DNA of 64,000 nucleotides from Ligilactobacillus ruminis DSM 20403 = NBRC 102161 (GTDB taxonomy: Bacteria > Bacillota > Bacilli > Lactobacillales > Lactobacillaceae): assembly GCF_900113455.1 (NCBI RefSeq), contig NZ_FOPI01000005.1, positions 1 through 64,000 on the forward strand. Direction: 5' to 3'. A program made the position numbers and the translations under genes. The notes beneath the pieces were generated by a model. That model did not search any database, was not told the DNA's origin, and was given only the letters and a program-made list of their open reading frames with translations. Numbering within the stretch: position 1 is the stretch's first letter; every line of letters begins with the position of its first letter. This document shows, piece by piece, positions 54,950 through 64,000 of this stretch.

Positions 54950-56137
54950 TTAGTCTTGATCTTTCAATTCGTCCCCGACAAGATCGGCCATCGTAAAGCC
55001 TGTATCTTCTTCAGGAATTTCTACTTTTTCTTCTTCAACAGGAGCTTCTTGCTTCTTTTCAGCAGCAGGCTTTTCTTGCAAAGCTTTGATTGAAAGAGCC
55101 AAACGATGTTCTTCGGCATTAACGTTCAAAACTTTAACCTTAACCTTTTCGCCTGAGGCCAAAACTTCATTAGGCGTAGCAATATGCTTATGTGAAATTT
55201 GTGAAATGTGAACCAAGCCTTCAACGCCTGGGAACACTTCGACAAAAGCGCCAAAGCTCGTCAAACGCTTAACGGTACCTTCCAAAACATCACCCTCAGC
55301 AACTTTTTCAGTAATGTTGTCCCATGGTTGAGGCAATGTTTGCTTGATTGAAAGCGAAATACGATCTCTTTCAGGATCTACGGCAAGAACCTTAACCTTG
55401 ACGTCCTGGCCAACTTTCAATACGTCAGAAGGCTTGCCAACGCGTTCGAATGAAATTTCTGAAACGTGAACCAAACCGTCAACGCCGCCAAGATCGATGA
55501 ATGCTCCGAAGTTCGTCAAACGAGCAACTTTGCCTTCAACAACGTCACCAACGACAAGCTTGTCCAAAACGGCCTTTTTGTTTGCTTCGCGTTCTTGTTG
55601 AACGATTTCCTTATGTGAAAGAATCAAACGATTTTCACTTGGTTCAAGTTCAACAATCTTGAGTTCAAGTTCTTGACCCTTGTATTGGTTGAGATCTTCA
55701 ACAAAATGATCGGAGACCATGGATGCAGGAATGAATCCGCGAACACCGGCATCAACAACTAAACCGCCCTTAACAACTTGCGTAACAGGGGCCTTAATCG
55801 TTTCGCCTGCTTCAAATTTCTTTTCGATGTCGTCCCAAACCTTGCGGGCTGCCAAACGACGTTGTGACAACAAGAAACTGCCGCCTTCCTTATCGGAACC
55901 GATCTTCGAAATAACGACAAGATCAAGTTCGTCTCCTACCTTATATGCTCCTTCATCGACGCCAGATGTCAATTCACGAGCAGGCACAACGCCTTCAACA
56001 CCTGTACCTTCAATACCCACGATGACTTGTTTTTGATCATCGAATGCCAAAATTTCGCCTTTGACAACGTCACCGACTTCAACGGTTTTAACGCTGTTCA
56101 AAGCTTCCAATAAATCCTTGTTTTCTGATTCACTCAT
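54950..56137 (-). CDS. rpsA: Ribosomal protein S1 homologue (four S1 domains)
   Basis: A 395-residue RNA-binding protein with four S1 domains starting near residues 18, 105, 190 and 275; the third and fourth have the clearest VxGxVxxLTxFGAFVDL motifs (GKVARLTNFGAFIDLGGVDGLVHVSEI). The acidic tail follows. Gram-positive S1-type proteins are shorter than the six-domain E. coli form and bind mRNA. Order cmk-rpsA-der is conserved. Confidence 0.96.
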   Translation of the reverse strand: MSESENKDLLEALNSVKTVEVGDVVKGEILAFDDQKQVIVGIEGTGVEGVVPARELTSGVDEGAYKVGDELDLVVISKIGSDKEGGSFLLSQRRLAARKVWDDIEKKFEAGETIKAPVTQVVKGGLVVDAGVRGFIPASMVSDHFVEDLNQYKGQELELKIVELEPSENRLILSHKEIVQQEREANKKAVLDKLVVGDVVEGKVARLTNFGAFIDLGGVDGLVHVSEISFERVGKPSDVLKVGQDVKVKVLAVDPERDRISLSIKQTLPQPWDNITEKVAEGDVLEGTVKRLTSFGAFVEVFPGVEGLVHISQISHKHIATPNEVLASGEKVKVKVLNVNAEEHRLALSIKALQEKPAAEKKQEAPVEEEKVEIPEEDTGFTMADLVGDELKDQD

Positions 56138-56213
56138 GGACCATGTCCTCCTTAACGACTAACTCTATTTACCATTTTAACTGATTGATGAAAAAATTTC
56201 CAGTATTAACACA

Positions 56214-56882
56214 CTATTTCTGCACTTTTTCAATTATTTCCATGATTTTGGCAACGACTTCTTCAATCGAAAGCGACGTCGTGTCAACCAAAACTGCATC
56301 TTTTGCTTGCGTGAGCGGTGAAATTTTTCGATGAGAATCTTTGTAATCTCGTTCTTCGATCTCTTTTTCCAAGACATCCAATGGCGTATCGATGCCCTTT
56401 TCAACGTTTTCCTTGAAACGCCGCACGGCACGCTCATGAACGCTTGCAACCAGGAAAATTTTAACCTCGGCATTTGGTAGCACCGTTGTCCCGATGTCAC
56501 GGCCGTCCATTACGATTCCGCCTTTTTCGGCAATCATGCGCTGACGTTCCGTCAAATCCGCACGAACGCTTTTTTGTGCAGAAACGGTTGAAACATTGTT
56601 TGCAATTTCCGGAAGGCGAATTGTTTTCGTAACCTCGGTCTCATTTACAAAAACTTTTTGCTCCGGTTCAGCCGGAACGAATCTGATTTCCGTTTTTTCA
56701 AGCATTTCCTTCAATCCTTGATCATCATCATATGCAACGTGATTTTTCTTGGCAGCATATGTGGTGGCGCGATACATGGCTCCCGTATCGCAGTAAACGT
56801 AGCCGAGCTTCTTGGCTACGAGCTTAGCGACGGTACTCTTGCCGGCTGATGCCGGACCGTCAATGGCAATTTGCAATTTCAT
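56214..56882 (-). CDS. cmk: Cytidylate kinase
   Basis: A 222-residue enzyme phosphorylating CMP and dCMP. The P-loop [11 protein letters not shown] at the N-terminus, [13 protein letters not shown], and [18 protein letters not shown] are diagnostic. It is upstream of rpsA, and follows the LysM protein gene by 21 bases. Confidence 0.97.
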   Translation of the reverse strand: MKLQIAIDGPASAGKSTVAKLVAKKLGYVYCDTGAMYRATTYAAKKNHVAYDDDQGLKEMLEKTEIRFVPAEPEQKVFVNETEVTKTIRLPEIANNVSTVSAQKSVRADLTERQRMIAEKGGIVMDGRDIGTTVLPNAEVKIFLVASVHERAVRRFKENVEKGIDTPLDVLEKEIEERDYKDSHRKISPLTQAKDAVLVDTTSLSIEEVVAKIMEIIEKVQK

Positions 56883-56903
56883 CTTAATGATAACTCCTAA
56901 AAA

Positions 56904-57506
56904 TTATTTTACGCGCAGCTGCTGCCCTGGAGTCACCGTCGAACTCGGAGTCAAACCAGGATTAAGCTGAACCAGCTGATCAACCGTCAGGCCGTTGTTG
57001 ACCGCGATGCGGTAAAGTCCCTGACCGGCAGCAACCGTTACGTATTGTGACCCTTCGCTTTGACTGGAAGAACTAGACTCTTCTGAAACGGAAGATGAAG
57101 ATTCCGCTGCGCTCGAAGATTCTGATTCGCTTGAAGATTCCGCCTGTGAAGAACTTTCAGACTGCGAGCTTGAAGACTCCGCCTCTTTTTTGGTTGAGCT
57201 TGACTTCTTGTGTTTCTTTGCTGAAGATTTCTTGAAAGAACTCTTCGAGGAACTGGAAGTCACGACTTCAATATTTCCGCCATCGTCATTTGTGGGTTGT
57301 GCCGCAGTTTTTAATGATATGAAATACAGTGCGATCGTTGCTACAATCACGAAGCAAAAAACCAAAAGCAACAACAAAGGCAGACGCGAATTCAACTTGT
57401 CTTTTCGCTTGCTTGCACGACGTGAGTAAAGCCCGTTCTCATCCTTGCCGTCTTCGAACTTTTTTTCCCAGGGCTTGTCATCGTGATTATCGTTTCTATT
57501 ACCCAT
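56904..57506 (-). CDS. Membrane-anchored LysM protein
   Basis: A 200-residue protein with a charged N-tail (1-40), a TM helix (about 41-64), a long Ser/Glu/Lys-rich linker (about 82-150) and one C-terminal LysM domain (about 154-200, YVTVAAGQGLYRIAVNNGL). The LysM should bind peptidoglycan outside the cell. Start ATG 57506 is chosen over an upstream in-frame start because GGGGG lies eight bases before it. It precedes cmk; a LysM gene upstream of cmk is common in Bacilli. Confidence 0.9.
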   Translation of the reverse strand: MGNRNDNHDDKPWEKKFEDGKDENGLYSRRASKRKDKLNSRLPLLLLLVFCFVIVATIALYFISLKTAAQPTNDDGGNIEVVTSSSSKSSFKKSSAKKHKKSSSTKKEAESSSSQSESSSQAESSSESESSSAAESSSSVSEESSSSSQSEGSQYVTVAAGQGLYRIAVNNGLTVDQLVQLNPGLTPSSTVTPGQQLRVK

Positions 57507-57590
57507 AAATAATGCCCCCTCGACCAGTATCATTTTTCATGATACCATAATTGCCGTCTGAATAGTAGAATTTATGTGCTTTGCATGTTT

Positions 57591-59036
57591 TTATGCAAAT
57601 AATTTTCTTAAAATCTCTTCATATCCGGGTGCTTTTGAATGCTTTGACACCTTTTTTTCAAAAAGCAACCCCATCTTTTCGAAACTGTCTTCTCTGTTGC
57701 AATGGTTGCAGCAAAAATCCCTCTTTGGCAAAACCTCATCTCCGAAATATTCACCGATAAATTTGCGCAAGCATCCCTTTGTTTCGGCATAGTTTCGCAT
57801 CTTAGCCAAAGATTTTTTTCTTTCAACCAGACGGTTGGCCGCAAAATTCTTCATTTCTTCTTGGCTCAGACCGTTTCTAAGATACTTTTCAATCAGCAAA
57901 TAACGCTCTTCTTGTCTCAAAAGAGCCTTGTTCCTGGCATTGCTTTTGAAATATGAATCAATTTCGCATGCAGTCGGGAGAGAATTTTCAATCAAATACT
58001 CCTGAAGTTTGAGATCTTTTCTTTGATAAAGCAAAATTGCAATTCCTTGTTTGCCGTCACGGCTGCATCGTCCGAATTCCTGAACGTAATTCTCCAAATC
58101 AAGCGGAATATGGTAATGGATGACGTAACGAATGTCCGGTTTGTTGATGCCCATGCCAAAAGCACTCGTAGCACAAACAACGTCCAGGTCCCCGTGCAAA
58201 AACTGCTGCAAAACGCTGTATCGTTCGTCAAAAAGCATCCCGGCATGGTAGGCGGCAACCCGCAAACCGGTCTTTCTCCCAAGCATGCGGCTTGTTTCAT
58301 CAGCCTTCTTCTTGCTTGAAAAATAAATCAACCCCGGTCCTCTCATCTTTTCAACAAGCCCAATCAGAAGTTCGTCCTTTTGAGCATCACTTTCGACTTC
58401 TTCGATGTCAAGGAAGATGTTGGGGCGATCGACCGAACATCTGACCTTGTCGATTTTTCGACCCGAAAACAAAATCCGACAAATATCCGCTTCGACTTCT
58501 TTGGTTGCGGTTGCAGTCAACGCCAAAACAAGCGGTGTTCCAAGTTTTTTGACCACCGTTCCCAAAAACAGATAGTCCGGTCTGAAATCCGGTCCCCACG
58601 TTGAAATGCAGTGAGCCTCATCAACGACCAAAAGCGATGGATGAAAACGATTAAGCCTTCGCAAAACCGTTTCGGAATTCAGCATCTCAGGCGACACGAA
58701 CACGAATCGATACGCATCAAGCGTTGCCAAAACGGTGTTTCTATCGGCCGGATTCAATTCGGAATTAATGGCAATCGCCCTTTTTTCGCCTAGAAGGCGC
58801 AAATTTGCAACCTGATCCTGCATCAAAGATATCAGCGGAGAAACAATCAAAATGCGGCTCTTTGTTGCATATCCATATAATTGGTAGCAAAGCGATTTTC
58901 CCACGCCGGTCGGCAAAATTCCAAGGACGTTTTTACCGTTGATCAGATTCATAATGATCTCTTCCTGCCCTTGCTTGAAGGAATCATATCCAAAATGCTT
59001 ATGCAATTCTTCAAGCAGCTTAGTATGCAGATTCAT
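57591..59036 (-). CDS. recQ: ATP-dependent DNA helicase RecQ
   Basis: A 481-residue SF2 helicase. Walker A is GILPTGVGKSLCYQ, DEAH box VVDEAHC, motif VI region QEFGRCSRDGKQ, followed by a zinc site CCNHCN near the C-terminus. It is the short form without an HRDC domain. Start ATG 59036 overlaps the upstream HTH gene by 17 bases, so the two are coupled. Confidence 0.95.
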   Translation of the reverse strand: MNLHTKLLEELHKHFGYDSFKQGQEEIIMNLINGKNVLGILPTGVGKSLCYQLYGYATKSRILIVSPLISLMQDQVANLRLLGEKRAIAINSELNPADRNTVLATLDAYRFVFVSPEMLNSETVLRRLNRFHPSLLVVDEAHCISTWGPDFRPDYLFLGTVVKKLGTPLVLALTATATKEVEADICRILFSGRKIDKVRCSVDRPNIFLDIEEVESDAQKDELLIGLVEKMRGPGLIYFSSKKKADETSRMLGRKTGLRVAAYHAGMLFDERYSVLQQFLHGDLDVVCATSAFGMGINKPDIRYVIHYHIPLDLENYVQEFGRCSRDGKQGIAILLYQRKDLKLQEYLIENSLPTACEIDSYFKSNARNKALLRQEERYLLIEKYLRNGLSQEEMKNFAANRLVERKKSLAKMRNYAETKGCLRKFIGEYFGDEVLPKRDFCCNHCNREDSFEKMGLLFEKKVSKHSKAPGYEEILRKLFA

Positions 59037-60063
59037 TTTCCTTTATCCTTTCTATCTGAACCAAACGATATTCATAAAAAGAAATTCCGGTTCCTTCCAG
59101 CTTGTGAAAATCCCAGCAAACAGTTTTTTGACCTACGTAAACCTCTTCAATTCGTGATCTCTTTTCCGATGAGACAAATCTTTCAAACGGAAATTCGTCA
59201 AAAACGATTGCACAATCCAACAAGTGCTCGATTACGGTTGAACTCTTCAGTCTTCTGAATCTCGCAACTTCATCCGCGCTTTTTCCCTGACAAACCATTT
59301 CATAAGTTTTCAAAGCACTTGAAGAGACAAGTCCCTCGTTTAATTCGTGCTTGAAAAGCTCGGCCAAGCTTCCACCTTCGTTGATGACGAATTCACCGAA
59401 CCGAATCATCAAATCTCGTTCCGTTATCACAACGTCGCTTACCTCTAGATTATAGTCGTCCGCAATTTGTTCTTTGGTTCGACCGGACGTTTCATGTCCC
59501 GCAAACCTTGACATGAAAACCGCGGCATCAGTTTCATCTTCTTCTTTCAAAAATTTTTCCAAATCAATCCTGACCTCAGCCGCTCCGGCTTTGCCATATG
59601 CAAGATACCATGCCTTGAACATCTGCAACAGATGATAATCCGTCGTGATTGGAACGTAGCTTCTGTTGCCAAAGCTTAATTCGGACGCCACTTGAACGCA
59701 TAAAGTCACCAAAGCGGAGAATTTTCGATAGCTGTATTTGGCAAAAAGTTCAGGTTTTTTCAACTTTTTATGCAGAATGAGATAATCATCACGAACTTTT
59801 TTGCCAAAAGGCGTCAGCAAATAAGCAGAATCTGAATCTTTTTCAAGCCATCCCTTGTCCACCGCAAGATCAGAAATCCTTTCAAGGTTCATTCCCAACT
59901 CATAATCGGTATTGACGACATCCAATAACTCGTAGCACATCCCCCAAAAACGTGACGAAGTCGTCAGGCGATTTGTCAAAAGCTGCCTGATTACGGTTGA
60001 TCGTCTGGCAGATTCATCATCATAATAAATCAAGACGCGCTGCACGGCTAATGAGTTGCTCAT
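59020..60063 (-). CDS. RecQ-associated helix-turn-helix protein (YpbB-like)
   Basis: A 347-residue protein directly upstream of, and overlapping, recQ, as ypbB does in Bacillus. The C-terminal part (about 235-320) looks like the helicase-associated HTH_40 domain: SALKTYEMVCQGKSADEVARFRRLKSSTVIEHL. The rest is helical. It probably works with RecQ in DNA repair; its own activity is unknown. Confidence 0.85.
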   Translation of the reverse strand: MSNSLAVQRVLIYYDDESARRSTVIRQLLTNRLTTSSRFWGMCYELLDVVNTDYELGMNLERISDLAVDKGWLEKDSDSAYLLTPFGKKVRDDYLILHKKLKKPELFAKYSYRKFSALVTLCVQVASELSFGNRSYVPITTDYHLLQMFKAWYLAYGKAGAAEVRIDLEKFLKEEDETDAAVFMSRFAGHETSGRTKEQIADDYNLEVSDVVITERDLMIRFGEFVINEGGSLAELFKHELNEGLVSSSALKTYEMVCQGKSADEVARFRRLKSSTVIEHLLDCAIVFDEFPFERFVSSEKRSRIEEVYVGQKTVCWDFHKLEGTGISFYEYRLVQIERIKENESAY

Positions 60064-60203
60064 TTTGATTCCCCCATTTTAAGTTCTTTTCATTATAACA
60101 TACGTCCTTTTTTCATGAAACGATTTTCAAAAAGTATTTCAAATCCTTTAAATTGCCCTTACGGCTATTTTTTCAGACACGTTTCAAAGACTATGAAAAT
60201 ATT

Positions 60204-60255
60204 TTATAAGGTTACCCTAAAAATACTTTTAATTTCGCTTAACCTGTTGTAAAAT
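60204..60255 (+). promoter_or_regulatory. mntH promoter with candidate MntR operator
   Basis: TTTAAT (60228-60233), 16 bp, TAAAAT (60250-60255). Just upstream is an imperfect palindrome around AAGGTTACCCTAA (60204-60223), similar to the TTAGGTTAACCTAA type bound by manganese repressors in lactobacilli as I recall. Repression by MntR is inferred. Confidence 0.5.
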
Positions 60256-60288
60256 TGAAATGTAATTCGAGGAAAGGTGGTTTTCATT

Positions 60289-61866
60289 GTGAATAACACT
60301 GAAAATAAGAATAAGCATAAACTTATTCAATATGCAAACGGTCCGTCCCTTGAAGAAATCAACGGTACCGTTAAAGTTCCAAAGGGAAAAGGTTTTTGGA
60401 GAACCCTGCTTGCCTATTCAGGTCCCGGTGCGCTTGTCGCTGTCGGATATATGGATCCCGGCAATTGGTCAACGTCCATTACAGGCGGTCAAAACTTTCA
60501 ATATACGCTAATGTCAGTTATATTGATGTCAAGTTTGATTGCGATGCTTTTGCAATACATGGCGGCTAAACTTGGCATTGTGACTCGTTTGGATCTGGCA
60601 CAAGCCATTCGGGCAAGAACCGGTCGCACGCTTGGAATCATCCTTTGGATTTTAACCGAATTTGCCATCATGGCCACCGATATTGCTGAAGTCATCGGGG
60701 CTGCGATTGCCTTATATCTTTTATTCGGAATTCCGTTGATTTATGCCGTCTTCATTACGGTACTCGATGTTTTGTTATTGCTATTATTGACTAAGATCGG
60801 TTTTCGAAAAATTGAAGCAATCGTTGTTGCGCTCATCTTGGTAATCCTTTTTGTTTTCGTCTATGAAGTTGCCTTGTCCAATCCTGACTGGGGAGCAGTC
60901 TTTGCCGGTTTCATTCCGACATCAAAAACATTTGCTTCAGGCCCTTCTGTCGGTGGCATGACGCCTATTCAGGGCGCCTTGGGAATCATCGGGGCAACCG
61001 TCATGCCTCATAATCTTTATCTTCACTCTGCGATTTCGCAAACCCGCAACATCAATCATGATGATGATGATGATGTCGCATCAGCAGTTCGTTTTACGAC
61101 TTGGGATTCCAATATTCAATTATCTGCCGCTTTCGTCGTCAACTGCCTGCTTTTGATTATGGGCGTTGCGGTGTTCAAGGACGGTGCGGTTAAGGATCCT
61201 TCGTTCTTCGGACTTTATCAAGCCTTGTCTGATACGTCGACGCTTAGCAACGGCCTTTTGGTTTCAGTTGCCAAATCAGGAGCTTTGTCTGTTCTTTTTG
61301 CCATTGCATTGCTTGCATCCGGTCAAAATTCAACCATCACAGGTACTCTGACCGGACAAGTCATCATGGAAGGGTTCATTCATATGAAAATGCCGCTTTG
61401 GGCACGACGCTTGATTACGCGTTTGATTTCAGTCGTTCCTGTGCTCTTTTGCGTCACGCTGACTGCCGGTCAAAGCGAACTTCAGCAGCACGAAGCCTTA
61501 AATACCCTGATGAACAACTCACAGGTCTTCTTGGCTTTAGCGTTGCCGTTTTCAATGCTTCCGCTGCTGATCATGACCAACAGTGAAGACAGCATGGGCA
61601 AACGTTTTGCCAATAAGTTCTGGGTCAAACTGTTGGGATGGTTCTCGGTCATTGCGCTGACGTTCCTCAACTTAAAAGGACTTCCGGATTCCATTGCGGA
61701 CTTCTACGGTGACCATCCGACTGCCGCACAGCTTTCAGATGCTCACATGATTGCCTATTTTTTAATCGTCGCAATTTTGGCATTGCTGATTTGGACGCTG
61801 ATCGAACTCAGAAAAGGAGATAAACGTTTAGCAGCACATCTGGCAGAAATGAAAAACAAAGATTAG
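60289..61866 (+). CDS. mntH: Nramp-family Mn(II)/H+ transporter MntH
   Basis: A 525-residue transporter with 11 or so membrane helices. The metal motif is [10 protein letters not shown] (DPGN) in helix 1, and [13 protein letters not shown] (MPHN) in helix 6. It imports manganese with protons, important in lactobacilli. The start is GTG 60289 with AAAGGTGG upstream; another GTG lies 12 bp earlier inside the ribosome-binding site. It is followed by a strong terminator. Confidence 0.96.
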   Translation: MNNTENKNKHKLIQYANGPSLEEINGTVKVPKGKGFWRTLLAYSGPGALVAVGYMDPGNWSTSITGGQNFQYTLMSVILMSSLIAMLLQYMAAKLGIVTRLDLAQAIRARTGRTLGIILWILTEFAIMATDIAEVIGAAIALYLLFGIPLIYAVFITVLDVLLLLLLTKIGFRKIEAIVVALILVILFVFVYEVALSNPDWGAVFAGFIPTSKTFASGPSVGGMTPIQGALGIIGATVMPHNLYLHSAISQTRNINHDDDDDVASAVRFTTWDSNIQLSAAFVVNCLLLIMGVAVFKDGAVKDPSFFGLYQALSDTSTLSNGLLVSVAKSGALSVLFAIALLASGQNSTITGTLTGQVIMEGFIHMKMPLWARRLITRLISVVPVLFCVTLTAGQSELQQHEALNTLMNNSQVFLALALPFSMLPLLIMTNSEDSMGKRFANKFWVKLLGWFSVIALTFLNLKGLPDSIADFYGDHPTAAQLSDAHMIAYFLIVAILALLIWTLIELRKGDKRLAAHLAEMKNKD

Positions 61867-61911
61867 ATTGATCAGATTCATCGTATAAAGAATCGTTAAA
61901 ATACAGCATTT

Positions 61912-61958
61912 TAAAAAGCCGATGCTGTTGGCATATGCCAACAACATCGGTTTTTTTT
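61912..61958 (+). terminator. mntH terminator
   Basis: CCGATG.TGTTGGC/GCCAACA.CATCGG stem with one mismatch, followed by TTTTTTTT. A-rich left flank makes it usable from the minus strand too, for ribU. Confidence 0.94.
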
Positions 61959-61998
61959 ACAAAATGATGATATTTTCAGACTTTCAAAAACGATTTTA

Positions 61999-62577
61999 TT
62001 AAACAAATTTATGTGCTTGAACCGAAACCCATGATTCCAATCTGCAATAAACTAAAGCAAACAAACCGCCAATAATTGCTCCCTTAATCAGGTTGAACGG
62101 AACTACGCCGAACAAGACCATCTTGGAAAGCGGCATGCCAAGCTTCATGCCGAGCAGGTTCATGTAAAGCGGAATCGTCACGAAAAAATTGGTTAAGGAT
62201 AAAACAACCGTCAAACTGATCATCGAAGCAGCGATAGCAAGCACTGCATTTTTCAACGTGAACTTCTTATCCCTCATCATAAAATACAAAGGATAGCAAA
62301 AGACCATCGTTGCAACAAAACTCAGTCCGACTCCGATCATATGCGGCAAAGAAACGCCCGTGAGCACAAAATAGATGATCGACCTTATCGCGGCAATTTC
62401 AAGTCCGGCCCATGGTCCCAAAATGAACAATCCCAGAAGAATCGGGATATCGGAGAAGTCAAGCTTCATAAACGGAACGATCGGGATGATGACGAACGAA
62501 AAATACATCAACACGTAAGAAATTGCGGCAAGACATGCGGCAATTGCGCCGCGGCGAACAGAAATACTGTTTCTCAT
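61999..62577 (-). CDS. ribU: Riboflavin ECF transporter S component RibU
   Basis: A 192-residue membrane protein with about six helices, the substrate-binding subunit of the riboflavin ECF transporter. The segment FMKLDFSDIPILLGLFILGPWAGLE is diagnostic. It needs the shared EcfAA'T module encoded elsewhere. Start ATG 62577 has GGGAGG upstream. An FMN riboswitch controls it. Confidence 0.95.
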   Translation of the reverse strand: MRNSISVRRGAIAACLAAISYVLMYFSFVIIPIVPFMKLDFSDIPILLGLFILGPWAGLEIAAIRSIIYFVLTGVSLPHMIGVGLSFVATMVFCYPLYFMMRDKKFTLKNAVLAIAASMISLTVVLSLTNFFVTIPLYMNLLGMKLGMPLSKMVLFGVVPFNLIKGAIIGGLFALVYCRLESWVSVQAHKFV

Positions 62578-62612
62578 AATAATTCCTCCCACGTTAACCC
62601 CCAAAGAAGGAC

Positions 62613-62648
62613 AAAAACACCCTGCCACTCAACAGAGCAACAGGGGTT
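62613..62648 (-). terminator. Riboswitch-controlled terminator of ribU
   Basis: CCCTG...CAGGG stem with inner TC/GA pairs, followed on the minus strand by TGTTTTTG, between the FMN aptamer and ribU. Confidence 0.82.
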
Positions 62649-62704
62649 AAATCATGTTCAATCTCATCTGCCAAAAACGGCCTTAAAACTGCACAAAAAA
62701 AGCC

Positions 62705-62813
62705 CTATCTTCTTTCATCCAGACTATAACTGTCGGTACTGGAATCAAACCAGTTCAATCTCAATAAGAGAGTCGCGGACTATACCGCCGGTCGGGATTT
62801 TCACCCTGCCCTG
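62705..62813 (-). promoter_or_regulatory. FMN riboswitch (RFN element)
   Basis: On the minus strand the conserved RFN words CAGGGTGAAAATCCCGACCG, GCGGTATAGTCCGCGA, CCGACAGTTATAGTCTGGATG and AAAGAAGATAG occur in order. High FMN should cause termination before ribU. Confidence 0.97.
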
Positions 62814-62865
62814 AAGATTAACTTGATTATATTTTAACGATATTGATTGTAGCACAGTTTGCCGC

Positions 62866-63612
62866 TTATTTCAACTTGCTATTTTTTCTCGCGTTCTCAT
62901 ACAACGTTTTGACTTCTTCATTGCTAAGTTCGCGGTATTGCCCCGAAGTCAGCCCTTTCAGCGTCAAAAAATCGTATGTCTCTCGTTTGAGTTTCATTAC
63001 CGGATGTCCGATCGTCTCAAACATATTCTTGACCTGATGGTTTCTTCCTTCATGAATCGTCAAAGAAACGATTGAATGATTTTTGGCACGATCGCTTGAA
63101 ATCACCTTGGCTTTTGCTCTTGCGCTGTAATGCCCGTCTTTCATTTTGACGCCTTTGCGAAGACGTTTCAAATCATCGCTTTGGACAAGTCCTTCTACCT
63201 TTGCAACATACGTCTTGTCGACTTTATAGCGCGGATGCATCAGCAAGTTTGCCAGTTCTCCATCATTTGTCAAAAGCAAAATGCCCGAAGTATCGTAATC
63301 CAAACGTCCGATCGGATAAATCCGATTCTTCTCACCTTCAAAATAATCAGTAACGACCTTGCGGCCTTTATCATCTTTAACGGCACTGATAACGCCGCGC
63401 GGCTTATAAAAAAGATAGTATACTTTGTTTCTTTCGCGTTCAATCAGCGTTCCGTTCACTTCAATCGCATCGTCGCCTTTGACCTTGGTCCCGAGCTCTT
63501 TGACAACAACGCCATTGACTTTGACTCGTCCTTCAAGAATCAGCTTTTCGCTTGCACGTCGCGAGGCAACGCCCGCATCAGCCATCGCTTTTTGTAATCT
63601 GACCTCTGCCAT
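62866..63612 (-). CDS. rluB: 23S rRNA pseudouridine synthase RluB family
   Basis: A 248-residue RsuA/RluB-type pseudouridine synthase. An S4 domain (about 1-60, VRLQKAMADAGVASRRASEKLI) precedes the catalytic core with YPIGRLDYDTSGILLLTNDG (catalytic Asp). The start ATG 63612 has AAGGAGG five bases upstream; the longer frame crosses scpB. It follows scpB by ten bases, as is common. Confidence 0.96.
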   Translation of the reverse strand: MAEVRLQKAMADAGVASRRASEKLILEGRVKVNGVVVKELGTKVKGDDAIEVNGTLIERERNKVYYLFYKPRGVISAVKDDKGRKVVTDYFEGEKNRIYPIGRLDYDTSGILLLTNDGELANLLMHPRYKVDKTYVAKVEGLVQSDDLKRLRKGVKMKDGHYSARAKAKVISSDRAKNHSIVSLTIHEGRNHQVKNMFETIGHPVMKLKRETYDFLTLKGLTSGQYRELSNEEVKTLYENARKNSKLK

Positions 63613-63622
63613 ATGATCCTCC

Positions 63623-64000
63623 TTATTGTTCTTCCTCGTACAATTTTGCATTAAACAATTCCAAAACGTCTTCATCCGATGCCTGTTCATCTTTGTCTTT
63701 TGGAAGTTCCGGAAGCTCGGAAAGCGTCTTGATTCCAAAATAATCCAAAAAGTTCGTCGTCGTTGAATAAAGAATCGGACGTCCCGGGGCATCAAGCCTT
63801 CCGTCTTCTTTTATCAAATCCAGCAAAAGCAGTTTTTGAATCATGCCACCGGATTGAACGCCGCGAATTTCTTCAATTTCAATTCTTGTCACCGGCTGCT
63901 TATATGCAACAATCGACAACGTTTCAAGACAAGCTCCGGAAATCTCGATCATCGACGGAGCCTCAAAATATTGCTTAAGAAGATTCGAAAAAACCTTTTT
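63623..64000 (-). CDS. scpB: Segregation and condensation protein ScpB (partial, 5' end beyond the window)
   Basis: The visible 125 residues cover the C-terminal winged-helix part of ScpB, a partner of SMC and ScpA in chromosome condensation. The frame stays open to the window edge. It reads [19 protein letters not shown] then GRPILYSTT and ends in an acidic tail. The start lies past base 64000. Confidence 0.94.
   Translation of the reverse strand, partial: KKVFSNLLKQYFEAPSMIEISGACLETLSIVAYKQPVTRIEIEEIRGVQSGGMIQKLLLLDLIKEDGRLDAPGRPILYSTTTNFLDYFGIKTLSELPELPKDKDEQASDEDVLELFNAKLYEEEQ

Noticed and set aside
62341-62814. 157-residue plus-strand frame across ribU and the FMN riboswitch
   Set aside because: It is antisense to a clear riboswitch and coding gene.

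Overview
The window is a piece of a Lactobacillaceae (Firmicutes) chromosome. The evidence is the low-to-middle GC content, strong AGGAGG ribosome-binding sites, frequent TTG and GTG starts, two T-boxes and an FMN riboswitch. Lactic-acid-bacterial gene order is also present: phoH-ybeY-dgkA-era-recO / glyQS / dnaG-rpoD, pfkA-pyk, rplU-prp-rpmA. A DUF3013 gene and a pyruvate kinase with an extra C-terminal PEP-utiliser domain point the same way. pfkA with pyk and a D-2-hydroxyacid (probably D-lactate) dehydrogenase suggest a fermentative, glycolytic organism. I do not assign a species. Nearly all genes lie on the minus strand. The plus-strand exceptions are 25.9-28.6 kb, 42.9-45.0 kb and mntH.

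Layout. 0-2 kb: a relic end of an IS200/IS605-type element, then a branched-chain amino acid-type binding lipoprotein. Its 5' leader holds an unlisted 27-codon peptide with three consecutive Leu codons and mutually exclusive terminator/antiterminator helices, which is a classical ribosome-stalling attenuator. 2-3.5 kb: rplU-prp-rpmA and rplS. 3.6-5.9 kb: a large orphan protein fusing a phospholipase D-type nuclease to a P-loop ATPase, a possible defence gene. 6-11 kb: pfkA-pyk, rpsB-tsf. 11.4-18 kb: D-2-hydroxyacid dehydrogenase, a GntR regulator and dnaG-rpoD, interspersed with copies of an intergenic repeat. 18-26 kb: glyQS under a Gly T-box, then the phoH-ybeY-dgkA-era-recO operon, rpsU-yqeY and a PPDK regulatory protein. 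27-31 kb: a permease, endonuclease IV and a secreted Ser-rich, sortase-like protein. 31-40 kb: one long unidirectional run from rel (stringent response) through dtd, hydrolases, msrA and a YitT protein to three glycosyltransferases. 40-42 kb: prmA-rsmE and DUF3013. 42.4-42.8 kb: an HsdS relic. 42.9-45 kb: nucleoside hydrolase and a K+ channel. 45-51 kb: greA, udk, mltG, and pheST under a Phe T-box. 51-64 kb: HxlR regulator, HD hydrolase, hup, der, rpsA, cmk, a LysM protein, ypbB-recQ, mntH, ribU (FMN riboswitch), rluB and the 3' part of scpB.

The most interesting signals are three. (1) The leucine-type peptide attenuator. (2) A dispersed intergenic repeat, about 0.4 kb when complete, flanked by terminator-like hairpins. 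It has four recognisable copies, each directly 3' of a gene, with indels that argue against protein coding. (3) Unusual proteins: the PLD-ATPase, and an HSL-type alpha/beta hydrolase whose nucleophilic Ser is replaced by Asp. All start sites were reassessed from ribosome-binding sites, and several genes start downstream of their longest open frame.
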